Assembly: GCF_904848665.1 (NCBI RefSeq)
Contig: NZ_CAJHCQ010000011.1
Location: 124,001 to 188,000 of the forward strand
From: Paraburkholderia hiiakae
GTDB taxonomy: Bacteria > Pseudomonadota > Gammaproteobacteria > Burkholderiales > Burkholderiaceae
DNA length: 64,000 nt
Reading direction: 5' to 3'
This document shows positions 44,770 to 53,223 of the stretch, one piece after another. Position numbers and translations under genes: made by a program. The notes under the pieces are model-generated. The model ran no database searches. It was not told the DNA's origin and was given only the letters and a program-made list of their open reading frames with translations. Position 1 is the stretch's first letter. The number at the start of each line of letters is the position of its first letter.

Positions 44770-44835
44770 TGGCATTTGCCGGCTCAGCTTTCAAAACATC
44801 GATATTTCAGCGTAATTGCAGAGCAGGAGCTCAAC

Positions 44836-46017
44836 ATGACTGACATTGTGATCGTTTCGGCCGCACGTACGGCAGTAGGCAAATTCGGCGGCTCGCTCGC
44901 GAAGGTGGCGGCGCCCGACCTGGGCGCCATCGTCATCAAGGCCGCGCTCGAGCGCGCCGGCGTGAAGCCCGACCAGGTGAGCGACGTGATCATGGGTCAG
45001 GTGCTGACCGCTGGTTCGGGCCAGAACGTGGCGCGCCAGGCATCGATCAAGGCGGGGCTGCCCACGGCCGTTCCCGCCATGACGATCAACAAGGTGTGCG
45101 GCTCGGGCCTGAAGGCGGTGATGCTGGCCGCCAACGCGATCATCGCGGGCGATTCGGACATCGTCGTCGCAGGCGGCCAGGAAAACATGAGCGCCGCGCC
45201 GCACGTGCTGCCGGGCTCGCGCGACGGCTTTCGCATGGGCGATGCGAAGCTCATCGACAGCATGATCGTCGACGGCCTGTGGGACGTGTACAACCAGTAC
45301 CACATGGGCGTGACGGCGGAAAACGTCGCGAAGGAATACGGCATCACGCGCGAGGAGCAGGACGCGTTTGCGGCGCTCTCGCAGAACAAGGCTGAGGCTG
45401 CGCAGAAGGCGGGCCGCTTCGATGCGGAAATCGTGCCGGTGGCGATTCCCCAGCGCAAGGGTGAGCCGCTGCAGTTCGCGACCGACGAATTCGTGCGCCA
45501 TGGCGTGACGGCCGAATCGCTCGCGGGTCTGAAGCCGGCGTTCAACAAGGAAGGCACGGTGACGGCGGCGAACGCCTCGGGCCTCAACGACGGCGCGGCA
45601 GCGGTCGTGGTGATGTCGGCGAAGAAGGCCGAAGCGCTGGGCCTGAAGCCGCTCGCGCGCATCAAGGCGTACGCAAGCGGCGGCGTGGACCCGAAGATCA
45701 TGGGCATGGGCCCGGTGCCGGCTTCGAAGCGTGCGCTGGAGCGCGCGGGCTGGTCGGTGAACGACCTCGATCTCATGGAGATCAACGAGGCCTTTGCCGC
45801 CCAGGCGCTGGCCGTGAACAAGCAGATGGGCTGGGACACGTCGAAGATCAACGTGAACGGCGGGGCGATTGCGATCGGTCACCCGATCGGCGCATCGGGC
45901 TGCCGGATTCTCGTGACGCTGCTGCACGAAATGCAGCGCCGTGATGCGAAGCGCGGTCTCGCCTCGCTGTGCATCGGCGGCGGCATGGGTGTGGCGCTCG
46001 CGCTCGAGCGCGCTTGA
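44836..46017 (+). CDS. phaA: Acetyl-CoA acetyltransferase (beta-ketothiolase)
   Basis: A 393-residue biosynthetic-type thiolase: nucleophile Cys88 (NKVCGSGLKAV), His349 (GHPIGASG) and Cys379 (CIGGGMG), the same numbering as the Ralstonia PhaA. Condenses two acetyl-CoA to acetoacetyl-CoA. AGGAG precedes the ATG. Between phasin and phaB; no phaC synthase is in the window, so this may be a second thiolase copy. Confidence 0.92.
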   Translation: MTDIVIVSAARTAVGKFGGSLAKVAAPDLGAIVIKAALERAGVKPDQVSDVIMGQVLTAGSGQNVARQASIKAGLPTAVPAMTINKVCGSGLKAVMLAANAIIAGDSDIVVAGGQENMSAAPHVLPGSRDGFRMGDAKLIDSMIVDGLWDVYNQYHMGVTAENVAKEYGITREEQDAFAALSQNKAEAAQKAGRFDAEIVPVAIPQRKGEPLQFATDEFVRHGVTAESLAGLKPAFNKEGTVTAANASGLNDGAAAVVVMSAKKAEALGLKPLARIKAYASGGVDPKIMGMGPVPASKRALERAGWSVNDLDLMEINEAFAAQALAVNKQMGWDTSKINVNGGAIAIGHPIGASGCRILVTLLHEMQRRDAKRGLASLCIGGGMGVALALERA

Positions 46018-46050
46018 GTTCGCTTGATCCTGCTTGATGCCGCTTTCAAA
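46001..46050 (+). repeat. 10-bp-period repeat spanning the phaA stop codon
   Basis: Five consecutive 10-base units: CGCTCGAGCG, CGCTTGAGTT, CGCTTGATCC, TGCTTGATGC, CGCTTTCAAA. The TGA of the second unit is the gene's stop; the next two units place TGA in the other two frames. Confidence 0.6.
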
Positions 46051-46080
46051 GCACTAAGCAACGTAGTAACCAGGTAGCAA

Positions 46081-46115
46081 GCGGCTCGTCGCACGCGCAA
46101 GCAGCGGCGAGCCGC
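46081..46115 (+). terminator. Hairpin after phaA
   Basis: 8-bp stem GCGGCTCG / CGAGCCGC with a 19-base loop in the 268-base phaA-phaB gap. No T-tract; weak terminator candidate. The remainder of the gap shows nothing else clear. Confidence 0.3.
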
Positions 46116-46285
46116 CCGTAGCAGCAACCACGCGCAATACTAGAAATTGACCAGAAGCCGCGCGGTATTCGCCTTGTCTTCATCCTGGGTGGAGGGTGAA
46201 GCTGGGCAACAGTGTATGTGGCGCCTGCTCGCGTAACGCGTAACGCCACGGATTAAATGACGCACAACTCTCGCGGATATATAGG

Positions 46286-47029
46286 ATGACGAATCGTATT
46301 GCATTGGTAACAGGTGGTATGGGCGGCCTTGGCGAGGCCATCAGCGTGAAGCTGCATGATGCGGGCTATCGCGTCGTCGTGACGCATTCGCCCGATAACG
46401 CGGGCGCCAAAGACTGGCTGGCGCGCATGAAGGAGACCGATCGCGAATTCCACGCATGTGGCATGGACGTAGCCGACTATGACTCGTGCCAGCGCGGCGC
46501 GAAGAAGATCCAGAGCGAAGTCGGCCCTGTCGATATTCTCGTGAACAACGCGGGCATCACGCGCGACATGACGTTCCGCAAGCTCGACAAGGTCAACTGG
46601 GACGCCGTGCTGCGCACGAATCTCGACTCGATCTTCAATATCTCGAAGCCGCTGTGCGACAGCATGGTCGAGCGCGCGTGGGGCCGCATCATCAATATTT
46701 CGTCGGTGAACGGCTCGAAGGGTTCGGTCGGCCAGACCAACTATGCCGCCGCGAAGGCCGGTATGCACGGCTTCACGAAGTCGCTCGCGCTGGAAGTGGC
46801 GCGCAAGGGCGTGACCGTGAACACCATTTCGCCGGGCTATCTCGCCACGAAGATGGTGACCGCCATTCCTCAGGACATTCTCGATACGAAAATCCTGCCG
46901 CAGATCCCGATGGGCCGCCTCGGCAATCCTGGCGAAGTCGCGGCACTCGTGCTGTTCCTGTGCTCGGACGAAGCGGGCTTCGTGACGGGCGCAAATATTC
47001 CTATCAACGGCGGCCAGCATATGCAGTAA
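46286..47029 (+). CDS. phaB: Acetoacetyl-CoA reductase
   Basis: A 247-residue NADPH-type SDR with PhaB features: TGGMGGLG (9-16), NNAGITRD, catalytic Ser140, Tyr153, Lys157 (YAAAK), and the SVNGSKGSVGQTNY segment. Reduces acetoacetyl-CoA to (R)-3-hydroxybutyryl-CoA, the PHB monomer. Weak ribosome site. Same strand as phaA but 268 bases apart, so it may have its own promoter. Confidence 0.92.
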   Translation: MTNRIALVTGGMGGLGEAISVKLHDAGYRVVVTHSPDNAGAKDWLARMKETDREFHACGMDVADYDSCQRGAKKIQSEVGPVDILVNNAGITRDMTFRKLDKVNWDAVLRTNLDSIFNISKPLCDSMVERAWGRIINISSVNGSKGSVGQTNYAAAKAGMHGFTKSLALEVARKGVTVNTISPGYLATKMVTAIPQDILDTKILPQIPMGRLGNPGEVAALVLFLCSDEAGFVTGANIPINGGQHMQ

Positions 47030-47040
47030 AGCTATGCTAA

Positions 47041-47100
47041 ACATGTGCCGCGCATGAATGATGTCAGGCGAATATCGCCTGATGGATGCGCGGCGCATGT
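47041..47100 (+). repeat. Large compound hairpin after phaB
   Basis: Outer 15-bp stem (ACATGTGCCGCGCAT at 47041-47055 with 47086-47100; one T-G pair) enclosing an inner perfect 8-bp stem TCAGGCGA / TCGCCTGA (47064-47071 and 47075-47082... loop ATA). Begins 12 bases after the phaB stop, before the terminator; could protect the message 3' end or act as a small RNA element. Confidence 0.6.
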
Positions 47101-47121
47101 GGCACCGGTAATCCGTACCGA

Positions 47122-47172
47122 CCGCCGCATTGCAGGGCGCGTGTAAAGCGCGCCCTGCAATGCGGCGGTTTT
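47122..47172 (+). terminator. Strong rho-independent terminator of phaB
   Basis: Perfect 20-bp stem (47122-47141 with 47149-47168), 7-base loop TGTAAAG, then TTTT. The best terminator in the window. Confidence 0.9.
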
Positions 47173-47221
47173 GCATGGTGCCGCGGGGTTTGCGGGGCAC
47201 GAACGCCCTGAAGCGTGCCGC

Positions 47222-47227
47222 TATAAT
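47222..47227 (+). promoter_or_regulatory. -10 element of the IclR gene
   Basis: Perfect TATAAT; predicted transcription start about 8 bases before the ATG, giving a nearly leaderless message, which fits the absence of a Shine-Dalgarno. The -35 region is poor. Confidence 0.45.
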
Positions 47228-47241
47228 TGGCCACCTCAAGC

Positions 47242-48015
47242 ATGACCGGAGACCGGCCTTTGTCGAGCATTGCGAAACTGCTGTCCATCCTCGAACTCTT
47301 TTCCGAGGCGCGGCCTTTTCTTTCCGCCGAACAGGTGGCGGCCGAACTGCAATGCTCGGTGCCGACCGCTTACCGCTATCTGCGTGAACTCGTCGACACC
47401 GGCATGCTGCTGCGCTTCGTGGGCGGCGAATATGGCCTCGGCCCGCGCATCATCACGCTCGACTACCATCTGCGTATTTCCGATCCGCTGCTCAAGGCGG
47501 GGCAGCCGGTCATGCGCGAGCTGGCGGAGCAATCGGGCTTCGACGCCGTCATGTCGCGCTGGTATGGCAACGAACTCGTCGATACCCATCGGGAATCGCA
47601 CGACGCCGTTTTCGACCTGCGCTATGGACGTGGCCGTCCGCGTCCGCTCTTTCTTGGCGCTGCGCCGAAGGCGATCCTCTCCACGTTTCCCAAGGCGAAG
47701 CTCGCCGCGCTGTTCGAGCAGTACCCCGAGGACATCGCCGCTAGCGGACTCGGCGCCTCGCTCGAAGAATTCCGCGCGAGTCTGCTCAAGATCCGCCGCG
47801 CGGGTTTCTATCTCTCGAAGGGCGAACTCGAAGCGGGCATGTCCGCCGTCGCTTCGCCGCTCTTTACCGACGCATCCGGCGAAGCCGTGGCCTCGCTTGC
47901 GCTCGTCGTACCCGAGCAGCGCCTCGCGTTCTTCAACCTCGAGCGCGTGGTCGAGGCCGTGAAGGAAGCCGCCGCGCGCATTTCCACGCGCGTGCGTGCA
48001 TTGATCGAGTCGTAA
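47242..48015 (+). CDS. IclR family transcriptional regulator
   Basis: A 257-residue IclR-type protein: winged HTH about 8-70 (FLSAEQVAAELQCSVPTAYRYL) and the C-terminal effector (GAF-like) domain about 80-255. Convergent with the VOC dioxygenase gene (15 bases) and adjacent to the aromatic cluster it probably controls. The ATG is used instead of an in-frame TTG five codons earlier. Confidence 0.88.
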   Translation: MTGDRPLSSIAKLLSILELFSEARPFLSAEQVAAELQCSVPTAYRYLRELVDTGMLLRFVGGEYGLGPRIITLDYHLRISDPLLKAGQPVMRELAEQSGFDAVMSRWYGNELVDTHRESHDAVFDLRYGRGRPRPLFLGAAPKAILSTFPKAKLAALFEQYPEDIAASGLGASLEEFRASLLKIRRAGFYLSKGELEAGMSAVASPLFTDASGEAVASLALVVPEQRLAFFNLERVVEAVKEAAARISTRVRALIES

Positions 48016-48030
48016 AGCGGTGGAACGGCG

Positions 48031-48609
48031 TCACGCTACGCCCATACGCACCGCCATCTCCCTCTCCCACACCGCGCGCGGCCGAAACCCCGGCAACGCG
48101 CTCGCATGGCGCTCGACCTCGGCTAGCAACGCCTCGTCGGGCAGCGTGAAGTCCACGCTCACACGCATGGGCTGATCCACGTACCACGGCGTATCGATGA
48201 AAATCTCCAGCCGGTTGCCTTCCGGGTCGCGTGCATAGAACGAAATCGCATTGCCGTGCGTGACCGGAACGATTTCCTCCATCCCTTCCTCTACGAAGCG
48301 CCGGTGAAAGTGCTTGAGCGTGGCGAGGCTGTCCGCCTCCAGTGAAATCTGGTTGATCGGATTGAACGGCAACTGTTCGGGCCTGCCGCTCGCCAGCACG
48401 ATCTGGTGATGCACGCGGGGATCCCGGCTGAGAAAAACCAGGTTGACCGTGCCGCGCGGCGAGGGCAGCGTGCCGCGGTCCGTCACCGTGAATTCGAGCA
48501 CTCGCGTATAGAAGTCTTCGACCTTCGCCATGTCGGTCACGAAAAAGCCCATGTGGCTGAGCGTGAGGCCGGTTCGCTTCGTGGCTTGTTCGGTGTTCGG
48601 CAGAGTCAT
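48031..48609 (-). CDS. VOC superfamily protein, probable extradiol dioxygenase
   Basis: A 192-residue VOC protein. Candidate metal ligands His19 (LSHMGFFV), His68 (RVHHQIV) and Glu135 (RLEIFID) match the 2-His-1-Glu iron site of single-domain type I extradiol dioxygenases; glyoxalase-like use cannot be excluded. TGGAGAC precedes the ATG; a longer reading across the promoter gap is not credible. Divergent from the FAH gene, so with the hydroxylase it would supply ring cleavage. Confidence 0.8.
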   Translation of the reverse strand: MTLPNTEQATKRTGLTLSHMGFFVTDMAKVEDFYTRVLEFTVTDRGTLPSPRGTVNLVFLSRDPRVHHQIVLASGRPEQLPFNPINQISLEADSLATLKHFHRRFVEEGMEEIVPVTHGNAISFYARDPEGNRLEIFIDTPWYVDQPMRVSVDFTLPDEALLAEVERHASALPGFRPRAVWEREMAVRMGVA

Positions 48610-48659
48610 GCTGTCTCCAGTAGTAGTGATAAACCCTGATAAAAATGAAGTTGTGCAGG

Positions 48660-48697
48660 GCGTTTTGCGTAGTGTATTCTCAAAATACGATAAACGC
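48660..48697. promoter_or_regulatory. Candidate IclR operator between divergent VOC and FAH genes
   Basis: Nested inverted repeat: inner GTATT-CTCAA-AATAC (48674-48688), the 15-bp length typical for IclR sites, within GCGTTT (48660-48665) and AAACGC (48692-48697). Central in the 145-base divergent gap. Confidence 0.45.
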
Positions 48698-48754
48698 ACC
48701 AAAAAATACGCGTCCCGATTCCAGAGAAAACCCACTTTTTATCACCGGAGCATC

Positions 48755-49606
48755 ATGAAACTCGCCAGCTTTTCCACCCATGAAGGTTCGTCGTTCGGCG
48801 TTGTGCGCGGCGGCGCGGTTTTCGACCTCAAGAAGCGCCTCGACGGCCGCTATGCGGACCTCAAGTCGCTGATCGCGGCCGGCGCGTTTGCGCAAGCCGA
48901 GCACGCCGCGAGCGAAGGCAAGGGCGACTATCCGCTCGCCGAAGTCACGCTCGAACCCGTCATTGCGAATCCGCAGCAGATCTTCTGCGTGGGCCTGAAC
49001 TACGCGGAGCACGTGAAGGAGACCAACCGCGAGACCACCGAGCAGCCCGTGATTTTCATGCGCCTGCCGGCATCGCAGGTGGGCGCGGGCGAGCCGATGC
49101 TGCGTCCGCGCGAGTCGACGCAGTTCGACTATGAAGGCGAGATCGCCGTGATCATCGGCGAGGGCGGACGGCGCATTGCCGAGGCCGACGCGTGGCGCCA
49201 TATCGCGGGCTACAGCTGCTACAACGACGGCTCGGTGCGCGACTGGCAGCGCCACACGGGCCAATGGGGGCCCGGCAAGAACTTCTACCGCACGGGCGCG
49301 TTCGGCCCGTGGATGGTCACGAGCGACGAGATCGAGCCGAATGCGCTGATGACGCTCGTCACGCGCCTGAACGGCCAGGAAGTGCAGCGCGCGACCACGC
49401 AGATGCTGATTCACGGCATTGCGAAGCAGATCGCGTATCTCTCCACCTTCACGCCGCTTTTCCCCGGCGACGTGATCGTGACCGGCACGCCGGGCGGCGT
49501 GGGTGCGAAGCGCAATCCGCCGCTTTTCATGAAGCATGGCGACGTGGTGGAAGTCGAGGTGGATCGCATCGGCACGCTCAGGAATGCCATCGCAGACGAA
49601 GCGTAA
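48755..49606 (+). CDS. Fumarylacetoacetate hydrolase family protein
   Basis: A 283-residue FAH-type hydrolase. Metal ligands Glu127 and Glu129 (YEGEIAVIIG) and Asp158 (YNDGSVRDWQ), with IFCVGLNYAEH before and TGTPGGVGAKRNPP near the end. Family members hydrolyse or decarboxylate ring-cleavage products (2-hydroxymuconate-type or acylpyruvates). CCGGAG precedes the ATG; the hydroxylase gene follows after 85 bases. Confidence 0.9.
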   Translation: MKLASFSTHEGSSFGVVRGGAVFDLKKRLDGRYADLKSLIAAGAFAQAEHAASEGKGDYPLAEVTLEPVIANPQQIFCVGLNYAEHVKETNRETTEQPVIFMRLPASQVGAGEPMLRPRESTQFDYEGEIAVIIGEGGRRIAEADAWRHIAGYSCYNDGSVRDWQRHTGQWGPGKNFYRTGAFGPWMVTSDEIEPNALMTLVTRLNGQEVQRATTQMLIHGIAKQIAYLSTFTPLFPGDVIVTGTPGGVGAKRNPPLFMKHGDVVEVEVDRIGTLRNAIADEA

Positions 49607-49691
49607 GTTGCAGGACGCCGTCCGTACGATGCGGGCGGCGCGGTCATCCACGGAGTTATCCACGCAGTTAGCTATGTATCAGGTGAATGGG

Positions 49692-51239
49692 ATGAAGGAT
49701 CTCGTAAGCAATTCGGTATGCGAAGCAAATCCGGCGCCCGACCATGATGTCGCGATCATCGGCTTCGGGCCGACGGGCGCAACGCTCGCCAATCTGCTCA
49801 CGCTGCGCGGCCTGAAAGTCGTGGTGTTCGAGCGCGACAAGGACGTGTTCCAGCTGCCGCGCGCTGTGCACTTCGACGGCGAATGCATGCGCGTGTTTCA
49901 GGCCGCCGGGATCGCGCAAATGCTGCTGCCGAACCTCTTCGTCGGGCCCGGCATGAAGTTCGTGAACGCGCGCGGCGAGCTGATGATCGACTGGAGCCGG
50001 CCCGGCGGCATTGGCCCGCAAGGCTGGTGCGCAAGCTACAAATTTCATCAGCCGGATCTCGAACGGGCGTTGCGCGCGCAACTTTCCGCGCGCGGCGGGG
50101 CCGACGTGCGTTTGCGTCACGAGGTGTTCGCGCTCGACGAACGCGACGACCACGTGCGCATCCGCTTCGAGGATACGGCGCAATGTCGTCTTGACTGCAC
50201 CACGGCGCGTTACGTGGTGGGTTGCGACGGCGCGCGCTCGACGGTACGCCGCTTCATCGGCACGGAGCTTGCCGATCTGAAATCGCACGAGCGCTGGGTT
50301 GTGGTGGACGTGCTGCTGGAAGGCGAGCGCGCCGATCTCGGCGACTACTCGATCCAGTACTGCGACCCTGCGCGCCCAACCACCTACACGCGCGGGCCGC
50401 ACAACCGCCGCCGCTGGGAAATCATGGTGATGCCGGGCGACGACGAGCGCCGTGTCGGCACGGCCGAATGGATCTGGGAGCGGCTCGCCCGATGGATCAC
50501 GCCCGAGCACGCACAACTCGAACGCTCGGCGATCTACACGTTTCATTCGGTGATCGCGCAAGGCTGGCGGCGCGGCAGGCTGCTGATCGCGGGCGACGCG
50601 GCACATCAGACGCCGCCGTTCATGGGACAGGGCATGGCGGCGGGCATACGCGACGCCTCGAACCTCGCATGGAAGCTCGCCGATGTGATCGAAGGCGCGC
50701 TGCCCGAAACGCTGCTCGATACCTACGAGAGCGAGCGCGAGCCGCACGTGCGCACGTTCATCGAAACGGCGGTGCAGTTGGGCGGCGTCATTCAGGCGAC
50801 CGATAGCGACGCCGTGGCCGCGCGCGACCGCGCGATGACGGCGGCGATTCGCGAGTTCCGCACGCCGGAGCCGCGTTTGGGGCCGGGCTGGCATGCGGGT
50901 GCCGCTGGCGGCGATATCGGGCCGCAACCCGTGTTCGAAGACGGTACGCGTCTGGACGACGCCGTGGGCTATCGCTTCGCGCTGGTCGTTGACGAAGCGC
51001 TTGCGCAACGCGCACACGACGCGCTCGCGAACACACCACAACGCGAGCGCGTGGCGATCGTTCCGGCTATGCAAGAGCCGCTTCGAACCTGGCTCGCGCA
51101 AGCCGGCGCGCGCGCCGTGCTGCTGCGGCCCGACCGCTATGTTGGCGGCGTGGCGCACGATGCGAGCGAACTGGATGCGCTGCTCGAACGCGCAGGCGTT
51201 GCGTGTGCGCAGCAGCGGCGCGAGGCCGCGGCAGCTTAA
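49692..51239 (+). CDS. FAD-dependent aromatic hydroxylase, MhpA-like
   Basis: A 515-residue class A flavin monooxygenase: GFGPTG dinucleotide site (24-29), VVGCDGARSTVR (DG motif), and GDAAHQTPPFMGQGMAAGIRD near 300 (GD motif). The QGWCASYKFHQPDLE region and length match 3-(3-hydroxyphenyl)propionate hydroxylases, which hydroxylate a phenol ortho to give a catechol. ATG 49692 has AGGTG upstream; an ATG six codons earlier is possible. Works with the VOC dioxygenase and FAH hydrolase; the true substrate may differ from MhpA's. Confidence 0.88.
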   Translation: MKDLVSNSVCEANPAPDHDVAIIGFGPTGATLANLLTLRGLKVVVFERDKDVFQLPRAVHFDGECMRVFQAAGIAQMLLPNLFVGPGMKFVNARGELMIDWSRPGGIGPQGWCASYKFHQPDLERALRAQLSARGGADVRLRHEVFALDERDDHVRIRFEDTAQCRLDCTTARYVVGCDGARSTVRRFIGTELADLKSHERWVVVDVLLEGERADLGDYSIQYCDPARPTTYTRGPHNRRRWEIMVMPGDDERRVGTAEWIWERLARWITPEHAQLERSAIYTFHSVIAQGWRRGRLLIAGDAAHQTPPFMGQGMAAGIRDASNLAWKLADVIEGALPETLLDTYESEREPHVRTFIETAVQLGGVIQATDSDAVAARDRAMTAAIREFRTPEPRLGPGWHAGAAGGDIGPQPVFEDGTRLDDAVGYRFALVVDEALAQRAHDALANTPQRERVAIVPAMQEPLRTWLAQAGARAVLLRPDRYVGGVAHDASELDALLERAGVACAQQRREAAAA

Positions 51240-51240
51240 T

Positions 51241-51290
51241 CCGGCTTGACGCCGCTTTAACCCGCTTGACCCCGCTCGACCCCGTTTGAC
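51241..51290 (+). repeat. 10-bp-period repeat after the hydroxylase stop
   Basis: Five consecutive 10-base units resembling CCCGCTTGAC (9, 7, 10, 9 and 9 matches) starting directly after the stop codon. The units carry TGA/TAA in different frames. Confidence 0.65.
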
Positions 51291-51412
51291 CCGGCCTCAG
51301 GGCGGCGCAGTGGAACGCGGCCGCCCGGGCCGATGCCTTTGAAGCCAGGGCGCAGGACGAAGATCCGCTAACAGCCCCCAAGCGCCGCCAATTCCATCAT
51401 TAAGGAGAGCAT

Positions 51413-52735
51413 ATGGAGACGACACCCTCACGGCCAGCATCGCAGGCCGCGGCACCTGGCCTGACCCGCGCCCAATGGAAAATGATCCTCATTGCGAGTC
51501 TGGGCGGCTCGCTGGAGTTCTATGATTTCGTGATCTACGGTTTCTTCGCGCACTCGATCGCCGCGCAATTCTTTCCGGCGAGCGATCCGCTCGTGAGCAT
51601 GCTGCTCACGTTTTCCGTGCTCGCCATCGGCTATATCATCCGGCCGCTCGGCGGCATCGTGCTCAGCAGCCTTGGCGACCGCATCGGCCGGCGGCCCGTG
51701 TTCGTGGGCTCGATCGTCGTCGTGACGCTGGCGACCATCTGCATTGGCTTGTTGCCCAATTACGCGCGCTGGGGCGTTGCCGCGCCCATCGCGCTGATTG
51801 GCTTGCGTGTGCTGCAAGGCTTTTGCGTGGGCGGCGAAATGCCCGGTGCGATCACCTATGCGGTGGAAGCGGCGCCGCGCCGCGCGGGCCTCGCGGCCGG
51901 GGTGATCGTCTGCGCGATCAATACGGGCGTGATGCTCGCGACGATCGTCAATCTCGCCGTGCAGTCCGCGCTGACGCCTGCCGACGCCGCGAGCTACGGC
52001 TGGCGCATTGCGTTCCTCGTGGGCGGTGTGTGCGGGATCGTTTCGTATCTGTTGCGACGCAATCTCGACGAGTCGCCCGAGTTCAAGCAGATGCAGGGCG
52101 CCGTGGTGAAGCAGCCATTTCGCGAAACGCTGCGCCATCATCGCGGCGCGGTGGTGGGCGGTGCGCTTTCGATTGCGGTGATGGCGGGCTTCAACGGCGT
52201 GCTCTACGGCCACATGCCCGCGTATCTGATCGAGACGCTGAACTACGCGCCGCGCGAGGCCGCGCTCGCACAGAATGCGTATTTGCTCGTGAGTTCGGCG
52301 GGGCTGCTCGCGGCGGCCTGGGCTGGCGACTTCGTGCCGCGTCGATACTTGCTACGTGTTTCGTGCGTGCTGCTCGCCGCGCTTGCGTGGCCTTTCTATA
52401 CGGCGCTCGCGTCGCACAGCATGAACGTGGTGGTGTTGTTCGTGCTTGCTGCGCTGGTGTTCTCGCTCGCAAGCGGCACGTGGGCTTCGGTACTTGCCGA
52501 CCTCTTTCCGGTGCAGGTGCGCTTTAGCGGCATCGCGCTCGCGTACAACGTTTCGGTGGTCGTGTTCAGCGGCTTTGCGCCGTTACTCTGCGCGGCCTTC
52601 GTGCGTGCGAGCGGATCGCCGGCGGCGCCTGCGTGGTACGTGATCGGTTCGGCGCTGGTCGCCCTGGTGGCGAACCTCGGGCTGCACGCTTCGTCGCGCT
52701 CGCGGGTGGAGCGCCAGGCGGCCGCGGCAGGCTAG
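51413..52735 (+). CDS. MFS transporter, probable aromatic acid or organic acid importer
   Basis: A 440-residue 12-helix MFS permease: SLGGSLEFYDFVIYGFF in helix 1, RPLGGIVLSSLGDRIGRRPV loop, VLQGFCVGGEMPGAITYAVE. An AAGGAGAGC site precedes the ATG. Same strand as the hydroxylase, 173 bases downstream, so probably the uptake system for the aromatic cluster. Confidence 0.9.
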   Translation: METTPSRPASQAAAPGLTRAQWKMILIASLGGSLEFYDFVIYGFFAHSIAAQFFPASDPLVSMLLTFSVLAIGYIIRPLGGIVLSSLGDRIGRRPVFVGSIVVVTLATICIGLLPNYARWGVAAPIALIGLRVLQGFCVGGEMPGAITYAVEAAPRRAGLAAGVIVCAINTGVMLATIVNLAVQSALTPADAASYGWRIAFLVGGVCGIVSYLLRRNLDESPEFKQMQGAVVKQPFRETLRHHRGAVVGGALSIAVMAGFNGVLYGHMPAYLIETLNYAPREAALAQNAYLLVSSAGLLAAAWAGDFVPRRYLLRVSCVLLAALAWPFYTALASHSMNVVVLFVLAALVFSLASGTWASVLADLFPVQVRFSGIALAYNVSVVVFSGFAPLLCAAFVRASGSPAAPAWYVIGSALVALVANLGLHASSRSRVERQAAAAG

Positions 52736-52850
52736 GTGTAGCTGTAGCGGCGGGATCTGGGCACGCCCGATGCGCTAACTGGCAAGCGGCAGGAGAAAGC
52801 GCGGGTCGGGCCGGGAACTGCCACCTGTCGAAGCCCGCAAGGAGAGAGCC

Positions 52851-53006
52851 ATGTCTATGCTCGTTGCGGGCCGCTTCACGACCCGACCCGCAGCGTCGAA
52901 CCGTTGCGCGAATGAGCGCAGCGGTATTGCATTGCAAGGAGGCAGCCATGAAGCATCACGAGAGCGCGGACGACGACGGTACGAACGTCAAGCATCCGCA
53001 GCATGA
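52851..53006 (+). pseudogene. Truncated N-terminus of a conserved small protein (MLVAGRF family)
   Basis: A 51-codon reading with a good GGAGAG site starts MSMLVAGRFTTRPAA, which resembles the start of a family of Burkholderiales proteins (glycine-zipper/general stress type) that normally continue for well over 100 residues. After about residue 15 the sequence becomes unlike the family and it overlaps the next gene out of frame. Identification is from memory of the N-terminal motif only. Confidence 0.35.
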
Positions 53007-53184
53007 AAGCAGCGAGCCGCTCGCGCGGCGTCACCCGCATGAGCCGCGCTCGGTGGGCCGCCAGGGGCATAGCGACGTGGAAAGCGGGCAGGAGGACACG
53101 GACCGCCGGGGCGCCGATGCACACCAGCAGCGCACGAAGAACGATGCTCAAGTGAACCGCAATTCGCGGGAGGGGCGGCGCTGA
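52948..53184 (+). CDS. Small hydrophilic protein, unknown
   Basis: A 78-residue highly charged, His/Asp/Arg-rich protein (HHESADDDGTNVKHPQHESS...) without hydrophobic core, probably disordered. An excellent AAGGAGG site six bases before the ATG is the main support. It overlaps the truncated reading upstream. No family recognised; similar disordered stress proteins are common in this order. Confidence 0.55.
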   Translation: MKHHESADDDGTNVKHPQHESSEPLARRHPHEPRSVGRQGHSDVESGQEDTDRRGADAHQQRTKNDAQVNRNSREGRR

Positions 53185-53223
53185 GTTCGCTCAAGCCTGG
53201 CGCGCGCCCCTGTGTGCGGCCTC

